Positions 16,642-21,163 of a stretch of DNA of 21,163 bases are shown here, piece after piece. The translations under genes and the position numbers were made by a program. Numbering within the stretch: the stretch's first letter is position 1; the number at the start of each line of letters is the position of its first letter. Source of the DNA: Chloroflexota bacterium (lineage in GTDB: Bacteria > Chloroflexota > Anaerolineae > J102); NCBI GenBank assembly GCA_013152695.1, contig JAADFV010000252.1:1-21163 (forward strand), written 5' to 3'. Under the pieces are notes generated by a model that worked only from the letters and a program-made list of their open reading frames with translations, had not been told where the DNA came from and ran no database searches.

Positions 16642-17998
16642 TTGACCGAATAACCTCAGAGGTAGTAGGTTTCTGGAAGATCAGGATGGATTCTTCGCGT
16701 AATGAGTTTGCGATACCCGTGACTTGCCGTCGAATTTCACCTGTGAGCACCAATCCAACGTCCGAGGCTCTCCTAATGAACAGCTCTTCCAGGGAATCTT
16801 CCAAATCACGAAGAGCAGCACGTTGGCGTAGTTTAGCAAGCTGCCTGCTGTTCGAGCCGACAATAACCACGCAGTATTTTCCGGGACGAAGAACACGGAA
16901 GGATTCTACAAGTATCCTCTCCACATCCTCAACGTAGTTCTGGACTTGCTCGACTCCTTTCCTTCCGCGAAGTCCGATCATATTCCTCCGCAACGCTTTT
17001 ACATCGATCCCGAGGAGCTCAAGTTGCGGTATGTCGTTGGTGATGTAGTCAACCGCGAAGCTGTAAGGAGGAGAGAATAGAACACCATCCACCGATGCAT
17101 CGGGTAAGCCTGTTGATCGGGCATCCGCCACACGGCATTCCGCATCCCCAAGGGTTATCTTTAGACGCGCTGCGACGTCCTGGAACTTACGGATGGCTGC
17201 CACATATCTTCCTAGGATTTCAGCAAATGCCCGCTCATGGTTCATTCTTGAACTTCTCGCCGAGAATCCTATAGCATCCAGAAATGCTAACGCCACAATG
17301 CGACGCGGAGGGTTCACAACAGCACTCCGAAGTTGGCGCCGGAGGTTCTTCTTGAGGCCCCTGTAAGTCTTTGCTAGTAAAGAAGGTTTACGCAAAATCT
17401 CCTCAAGCGTAGCAATCTCTACAGTGAGGGCCTCAACCTTAGTGCGAGCCATCAAGGCACAGAAGGGACTGATATCCAAGCCGATGGCGTTTACCCCAAT
17501 AGTACACGCTTCGACGATGGTGGTACCACTACCCATCATCGGATCTAGAACTGTTTCTCCAGGCTTGATGCCAATCACATTAAGAATTGCTTTAACCATC
17601 TGAGGGTGAAACTTACCGCGATAAGGGAAGAGACCATGCGTAGCATAGCCTGTCTTGAATTGATTCGTTTGGAAGAAATTACGGCGTCTGTCTCCTGCAG
17701 TCGTGATCTGGAGTGGAGCGCCAGAGCAAAGGAGGAAATGATACGTAAGATTGCCGTGGACGGAGCGAAAGTACGCTCCCCGCTCAAGCACTTCGCGAGG
17801 AGAAAGGTTGCGCGCTTCCAAGAGTGCTAAGCGTAGTTCGTAAAGCTCATTGAGCTGTGGAATTAGCTCAAAGCCATCGGGGAAAAGAGCTGATAGTCCG
17901 TCATCGAAGCGGTCCGCGATGGATCGAGAGGTCTTGGTGCGCTTCTTTAAATCAGGGTCGATATCGATGACAGTACGCGCGGAGTTAACTCGTGACAT
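16619..17998 (-). CDS. SPPY-type DNA methyltransferase, probable N4-cytosine
   Basis: Predicted SAM-dependent methyltransferase of 459 aa. HGLFPYRGKFHPQMVKAIL (121-139) is a motif X-like segment. LDPMMGSGTT (151-160) is motif I and FSPPYSF (308-314) the catalytic motif IV. SPPY is typical of N4-cytosine enzymes. About 150 residues separate I from IV, so the target-recognition part may lie there, giving an alpha-like order. The ATG at 17998 was chosen although its ribosome binding site is weak. A GTG at 18061 would add 21 residues with several cysteines that look non-conserved. It is co-transcribed with the XRE-methyltransferase. A BamHI-type m4C mark (GGATm4CC) could be made by this enzyme, with the other methylating differently, or both may be needed. 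A role in RNA modification is possible but less likely here. Confidence 0.85.
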   Translation of the reverse strand: MSRVNSARTVIDIDPDLKKRTKTSRSIADRFDDGLSALFPDGFELIPQLNELYELRLALLEARNLSPREVLERGAYFRSVHGNLTYHFLLCSGAPLQITTAGDRRRNFFQTNQFKTGYATHGLFPYRGKFHPQMVKAILNVIGIKPGETVLDPMMGSGTTIVEACTIGVNAIGLDISPFCALMARTKVEALTVEIATLEEILRKPSLLAKTYRGLKKNLRRQLRSAVVNPPRRIVALAFLDAIGFSARSSRMNHERAFAEILGRYVAAIRKFQDVAARLKITLGDAECRVADARSTGLPDASVDGVLFSPPYSFAVDYITNDIPQLELLGIDVKALRRNMIGLRGRKGVEQVQNYVEDVERILVESFRVLRPGKYCVVIVGSNSRQLAKLRQRAALRDLEDSLEELFIRRASDVGLVLTGEIRRQVTGIANSLREESILIFQKPTTSEVIRSNAGDNRG

Positions 17999-18173
17999 AA
18001 CTTTTCCCGTTTCTGTTTGGCGGCAAGGACACGCCTGACACGACAGTACTTCCTGGAACACCCGTCCCGCTTGTTACGCGGACTTTACCTGATGTGGTGC
18101 AGATTAATGAGCGGCGCAAGTCCAAGATATTACAGCGTATTGAAGTCAGCATCCATCGCCTCCGAATTGCTGC

Positions 18174-18386
18174 TCAGCCCTCCGTATCGTCAGTACGAGC
18201 GAACTGTTCATTGCTGCTTGCACCTCCACTGCGGACCCACTCATCGATTTCTTCCTTTCGGAATTTCCAAAGACGACCCACTTTATGAGCAGGCATCTTC
18301 TTGTCGACGATCCATTTATAGACCGTGTCCCGCTTGATTCCGAGGTAGGCCGCGATTTCATCTACTGAAAGCCAGCGGTCTTCCAT
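18174..18386 (-). CDS. Excisionase-like HTH DNA-binding protein heading the restriction-modification operon
   Basis: A 70-aa protein with a MerR/excisionase-type helix-turn-helix over most of its length: RWLSVDEIAAYLGIKRDTVYKWI, then MPAHKVGRLWKFRKEEIDEWVR. It is paralogous to the HTH protein at 13707-13985 but has a short acidic tail in place of the basic one. The ATG at 18386 is preferred over the ATG at 18398 because GGAG lies six bases before it and the resulting start (MEDRWLS) matches the paralogue (MATEERWVS). It is separated from the next methyltransferase gene by 175 bp. It is probably a transcriptional regulator of this module; its target site is unknown. Confidence 0.85.
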   Translation of the reverse strand: MEDRWLSVDEIAAYLGIKRDTVYKWIVDKKMPAHKVGRLWKFRKEEIDEWVRSGGASSNEQFARTDDTEG

Positions 18387-18523
18387 CATGCTCTCCATTC
18401 ACGAGCAGTATTTGCATCCTCTGTACACCGCAGTTGGATCGACAACACCTTATATACTGCTCTGGATGTAACCATACAGTTTCATCTACCTCTATCCCAA
18501 TACATAGGGTTCAATCCGGCTTT

Positions 18524-18551
18524 ATTTTACTGGAACGGGCTACGTTGTCAA
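18524..18551 (-). promoter_or_regulatory. Sigma70-type promoter of the HTH/methyltransferase operon
   Basis: On the minus strand a perfect -35 TTGACA (18546-18551), a 16-bp spacer and a -10 TAAAAT (18524-18529, five of six consensus bases). Transcription would start near 18517, about 130 nt upstream of the HTH start at 18386. It lies just beyond the stop codon of the cyclotransferase gene, at the GC-content boundary, and no terminator is seen between them, so read-through from the high-GC operon is possible. Confidence 0.7.
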
Positions 18552-18575
18552 GCTCTTTTCCCTGGCTGCATCCCA

Positions 18576-19136
18576 CTACCGCCACATTGAACCCGACAAG
18601 AGTCGCGCATGGCGGTCGGGTGGCCGTCCGCTCGCGTAGAGCCAAGCGGGAACGGCAGCTCCGTGGACGATGGCCAGCACCAGCACACGCCTGTAGAGGC
18701 TGGGTCTGCCGGGCAGGAAGCCCTCGAGGTGGTCGATGGCCGGGAGGCGGTTCTCGGGATCGTCGAAGGTCAGGAGCTCGCCGTACACGGGGCCCCAGCG
18801 GCCGCCCGGGGCGCCGTTCTCCCCGAGCTCGGGGTGTGCGGCGCGTGCGGCGAACTCCGCGGCCAGATGCGCCTGTGTGGCCACGTCGGCGAGCGGGTCG
18901 GCGGTGCCGTGGGCCAGGACGTCCGCCTCGGGCACCTCCAGGACCGGGATGCCGGAAGGGAGCTCGTACAGGCGGCCCCGGACGACCGCCTCCTCCACGG
19001 ATAGGACGCCCCGGCAGAACCGCTCGTGGTTCCAGCAGCCTTGCTTGAGGGTTCCGTAGACGAAGAGTCTCAGGAGCCCGGTCGTGTTCTCCTTCGGGGG
19101 TTCATTGGGGTTCATGGGTGATTCTCTTCGGTTCAT
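18576..19136 (-). CDS. Gamma-glutamylcyclotransferase family protein (AIG2/GGCT-like)
   Basis: A 186-aa member of the gamma-glutamylcyclotransferase/AIG2 fold. FVYGTLKQGCWNHERF near the N-terminus (from about residue 25) is the family's glycine-rich substrate-binding start. AIDHLEGF (near 144-151) carries the region of the catalytic glutamate, and YRR follows. Family members release 5-oxoproline from gamma-glutamyl amines. The ATG at 19136 comes 11 nt after the upstream gene; two further ATG codons at short distance, from a small repeated ATGAACC pattern, are alternatives. It is the last gene of the amidoligase operon, where it is expected to trim or remove gamma-glutamyl groups added by that enzyme. 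GC content is high, unlike the island next to it. A decayed copy of its 3' part is at 14177-14330. Confidence 0.88.
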   Translation of the reverse strand: MNRRESPMNPNEPPKENTTGLLRLFVYGTLKQGCWNHERFCRGVLSVEEAVVRGRLYELPSGIPVLEVPEADVLAHGTADPLADVATQAHLAAEFAARAAHPELGENGAPGGRWGPVYGELLTFDDPENRLPAIDHLEGFLPGRPSLYRRVLVLAIVHGAAVPAWLYASGRPPDRHARLLSGSMWR

Positions 19137-19147
19137 GCGGCTCTCTG

Positions 19148-19930
19148 TCACGGCGCCTTCCCCCGTTTTCCCTGGGCGATGAAGGTGAAAGACTCCCTGG
19201 AGAACTCCATGAGACTCTCGTGCCTGAACACGAGCATGGTCATGGGCTCCAGCGGGAGCGGCCGCCACCCGCGCTCGTCGGCCAGCACGGCGTCGAGGAA
19301 GGCCGGATCCGAGGCGTAGAGCACCGCCCGGTGGCGGCGGTGGATGCGCAGTTCGAGCGGCTTGTTCCCCTTGAGCACCAGGACCGTCCCGGGCTGGCGG
19401 CGGGAAGCCAGCACGGCGGTGATCTGCCCCCGGCACAGGGCCAGGTCGCGCTTGAAGCGCTTGAGGTCCGGCGTCTCGTCCCGGAAGGCACGGTCCGCCA
19501 AGCGGAAGAGGATCTCGCTGTCCACCTCGGCGAAGCGCCGCAGCCGGAGCCTCCGGAACAGGTGGTCGGCGTTGTAGATGGTGCCGTTGTGGGTGCCGAT
19601 GATGTCCCCCGCGCGGATCGGGTGGTTGTTGCGGTTGATCCGCTCGTCGCCGCGGGTGCGCCAGCGGGTGTGGCCCACGAGGAGGGTGGCCCTGTTGTCC
19701 ATCCCGGCCAGGACCTCCTGGAACGCCTTGTCGGTGACGAACTGCCCGGCCGGTACGGGTCGCTTGAAGAGCCGGTGCTCGCCGTCGCGGTTGAGCCAGG
19801 CGACGCCGGTGGCGTGGGGGCCCCGGCTCTCGCTCAGGACCAGGAGCCGGGTGAAGAGCCACGCCAGGTGGTCACGTTCCTCGGCGCGCCGCCGCTTCTT
19901 CCCGAAGATGACGCCCGCCAGCCCGCACAT
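19148..19930 (-). CDS. Class II glutamine amidotransferase (N-terminal nucleophile hydrolase)
   Basis: A 260-aa stand-alone class II glutamine amidotransferase domain. It begins MCGLAG, so Cys2 becomes the N-terminal nucleophile after Met removal. SESRGPHATG (near 38-47), GHTRWRTRGDERINRNNHP and THNGTIYNADH follow; these are the glutamine-binding and oxyanion-hole motifs. The usual reaction is hydrolysis of glutamine to glutamate and ammonia, but stand-alone members of amidoligase operons are thought to hydrolyse gamma-glutamyl or related amides. No synthetase partner domain is attached. The start codon overlaps the previous stop by one base (TGATG), with GGAGGTGG eight bases before. The longer reading frame beginning at 20485 is an out-of-context extension through the DUF5049 gene. 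Confidence 0.9.
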   Translation of the reverse strand: MCGLAGVIFGKKRRRAEERDHLAWLFTRLLVLSESRGPHATGVAWLNRDGEHRLFKRPVPAGQFVTDKAFQEVLAGMDNRATLLVGHTRWRTRGDERINRNNHPIRAGDIIGTHNGTIYNADHLFRRLRLRRFAEVDSEILFRLADRAFRDETPDLKRFKRDLALCRGQITAVLASRRQPGTVLVLKGNKPLELRIHRRHRAVLYASDPAFLDAVLADERGWRPLPLEPMTMLVFRHESLMEFSRESFTFIAQGKRGKAP

Positions 19931-20457
19931 CAGCGCCCACCTCCTTCTTCGGCCTCGAAGCCCCGGAACACGCCCTCGGCGTAGTCCCTGGGATGGGTCT
20001 CGATCCAGCGGGCGGCTTCGGGGAAGCCGAGCTTCTCCGCCAGGTCCGCCACCACCGGCCGGTCCAGCATGTTGGTGAGGCCGCAGCGGCGCACCGCCAA
20101 GATGCCTTCCAGCACCGCCGCCGGAACGCGCACCCCGGGCACGTGCCGGCATGCCGTGTCTCCCTCCTTTGCGGTGTCGTCCGGGAACTCGGCCAGGCCG
20201 CCGACCACGAGGGCGTCGAGGAAGGACGCGGCCTTCTCCTCGATGGTTTCCCCTTTGACCGCCAGTTCGATGCCGGCCAGCATCTTGGCGTTGCGCAGGA
20301 CCATGTCGATGTAGCTCTCGACGTCCCGGTGGTCGGAGAAGAGCGACGCGCCCTTCATGGCTCGGACCACGTCGAGCACGGTCTTGCCCTCGAACACCTC
20401 GCCGTCGCCCGCGATGGGCTCGCCTTCCAGCGTGGTGTTCCTGATCAGTATCCTCAT
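19930..20457 (-). CDS. DUF5049-containing protein
   Basis: A 175-aa protein. The C-terminal part (about 109-167), [20 protein letters not shown] followed by NMLDR and [19 protein letters not shown], matches the pattern of DUF5049, a small domain of unknown function found in phage and amidoligase-linked operons. The N-terminal 95 residues are an unassigned alpha/beta region. The start overlaps the amidoligase stop as ATGA, with GGAGGT five to six bases upstream, and its stop overlaps the next start by one base, so it is translated together with both. A role as adaptor or substrate-binding partner of the amidoligase is a guess from this context alone. Confidence 0.8.
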   Translation of the reverse strand: MRILIRNTTLEGEPIAGDGEVFEGKTVLDVVRAMKGASLFSDHRDVESYIDMVLRNAKMLAGIELAVKGETIEEKAASFLDALVVGGLAEFPDDTAKEGDTACRHVPGVRVPAAVLEGILAVRRCGLTNMLDRPVVADLAEKLGFPEAARWIETHPRDYAEGVFRGFEAEEGGGR

Positions 20458-21163
20458 GCTTCACCTCCTTCGTCCGGCGCGGCACCGTCCCCCGAAAACG
20501 CCGGAGGCCGGGTTTGTGGCCCGGCCTCCTCGTGCGTCCCGTCCTTCGGGGCGGATGGTTCGTCCTTCGGTTTGGGCTTCGGCCTGCCGCGCTTGAAGGC
20601 CGAGTCGCCCGGCAGCGCCGCCAGCAGGTGCTTGCGCGCTGTCTTGAACTCGTCGCCGATGAGCCCGAGGTGCAGGAGGAAGACGCGGAAGTCGTACCGG
20701 GCGCTCTGCGGGTCGAGGCTCCGCTTGCGGCTGGAGGCCGCCCGGCCGTTCAGGGCCTTGGCGGCGATGGCCAGGACCAGCTGGATGTAGGCCTTGACCT
20801 TGCCCGCGTGGAGCGTGCCCTCGAACCAGCGGAACTCCACGGTCCCGCGGTACCAGACGTTGTGCAGGTTCACCCCGTAGTAGCGGGTCGAGTCGAAGTG
20901 CTGGGGCCGGCGGTTGTGGTAGCCATACCAGATGCGGTTGAGCTGGTCCTTGGTCCGCGGGCGGCTGCGCTCAATCTTCCTGATGAGCTCGTCGCTCACC
21001 GGCTTGCTGTAGTTGCGGAGCCGGTTCTCGTTGACGCCGAGCGCCGTGAGGATGAGCGCCTCCTGCTTGTAGATGATCTTGGCGAGGTTGGCGAGGGTCC
21101 GCCCGTCGAAGGGCCGGGCGTCCACGTGGATGTGGATGCCGCACTTCTCGTCCACCTTGGCCC
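20454..21163 (-). CDS. Amidoligase family enzyme (5' end outside window)
   Basis: The C-terminal 236 or so residues of a putative amidoligase (COOH-NH2 ligase related to the glutamine synthetase/GCS fold). [11 protein letters not shown], then [20 protein letters not shown] and [14 protein letters not shown], carry the family's paired His and Arg/Glu motifs. The frame is open to the window edge. A GTG at 21155 exists but is unlikely to be the start, because the conserved CGxHxHVD motif normally follows a long N-terminal portion. The last 60 residues are a charged, proline-rich tail ([14 protein letters not shown]). The family is predicted to form amide bonds between carboxyl and amino groups of peptides or amino acids using ATP. 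It is the most upstream visible gene of a four-gene operon with a DUF5049 protein, a class II amidotransferase and a cyclotransferase. Confidence 0.85.
   Translation of the reverse strand, partial: AKVDEKCGIHIHVDARPFDGRTLANLAKIIYKQEALILTALGVNENRLRNYSKPVSDELIRKIERSRPRTKDQLNRIWYGYHNRRPQHFDSTRYYGVNLHNVWYRGTVEFRWFEGTLHAGKVKAYIQLVLAIAAKALNGRAASSRKRSLDPQSARYDFRVFLLHLGLIGDEFKTARKHLLAALPGDSAFKRGRPKPKPKDEPSAPKDGTHEEAGPQTRPPAFSGDGAAPDEGGEA

Noticed and set aside
18576..19862. 428-codon minus-strand frame covering the cyclotransferase
   Set aside because: Only the part from 19136 down encodes the cyclotransferase. The upstream part is an out-of-frame reading of the amidotransferase gene with low-complexity proline, arginine and alanine.
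19118..19984. 288-codon plus-strand frame, and similar long frames to 20790
   Set aside because: These are antisense artefacts of high GC content opposite the amidotransferase and DUF5049 genes, which carry clear family motifs.

Overview
The window comes from a bacterial genome and is mostly an accessory region. From the left edge to about 18.55 kb the DNA is of intermediate GC and carries DNA-modification, DNA-cleavage and helicase genes. From about 18.58 kb to the right edge it is visibly much richer in GC and carries a different, tightly packed operon. The sharp composition change marks the edge of a laterally acquired defence island next to DNA of a high-GC host or of another mobile element. 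No rRNA, tRNA, CRISPR array, integrase or transposase is visible, and I cannot name the organism.

Region A (233-14064, minus strand) is one compact operon behind a good sigma70-type promoter at 14036-14064. In transcription order it encodes an excisionase-like HTH protein, a cytosine-C5 DNA methyltransferase, an endonuclease III-like [4Fe-4S] glycosylase, an 898-aa membrane-anchored protein with a very long disordered linker, a 318-aa unrecognised protein, an 1855-aa SF2 helicase with a DUF1998-type C-terminus, a RecB/Cas4-like PD-(D/E)XK nuclease with a [4Fe-4S] signature, and an HNH endonuclease. Junctions are 1-8 nt overlaps or 1-3 nt gaps. The order methyltransferase, unknown, unknown, giant DUF1998 helicase matches Druantia type II (DruM-DruF-DruG-DruE). 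The glycosylase and the two terminal nucleases are extra.

Region B (13986-18551) holds a restriction-modification module. A BamHI-family restriction endonuclease on the plus strand has its own promoter flanked by an inverted repeat. It converges on two overlapping minus-strand methyltransferase genes, one with an N-terminal XRE-type HTH and one with an SPPY motif. These lie downstream of a second excisionase-like HTH gene and a second sigma70-type promoter. Between the two modules is a decayed 3' end of a gamma-glutamylcyclotransferase gene.

Region C (18576-21163, minus strand) is a high-GC operon: amidoligase (5' end outside the window), a DUF5049-containing protein, a class II glutamine amidotransferase and an intact gamma-glutamylcyclotransferase. 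This gene set is known from phage-like and other mobile contexts and is predicted to make or break gamma-glutamyl or isopeptide bonds.

The two defence modules are related by layout. Each minus-strand operon begins with a paralogous HTH gene, about 190 bp of promoter DNA, and then a gamma-glutamylcyclotransferase 3' end (decayed at 14177, intact at 18576). This suggests that the region grew by duplication or by repeated insertion at the same kind of junction.
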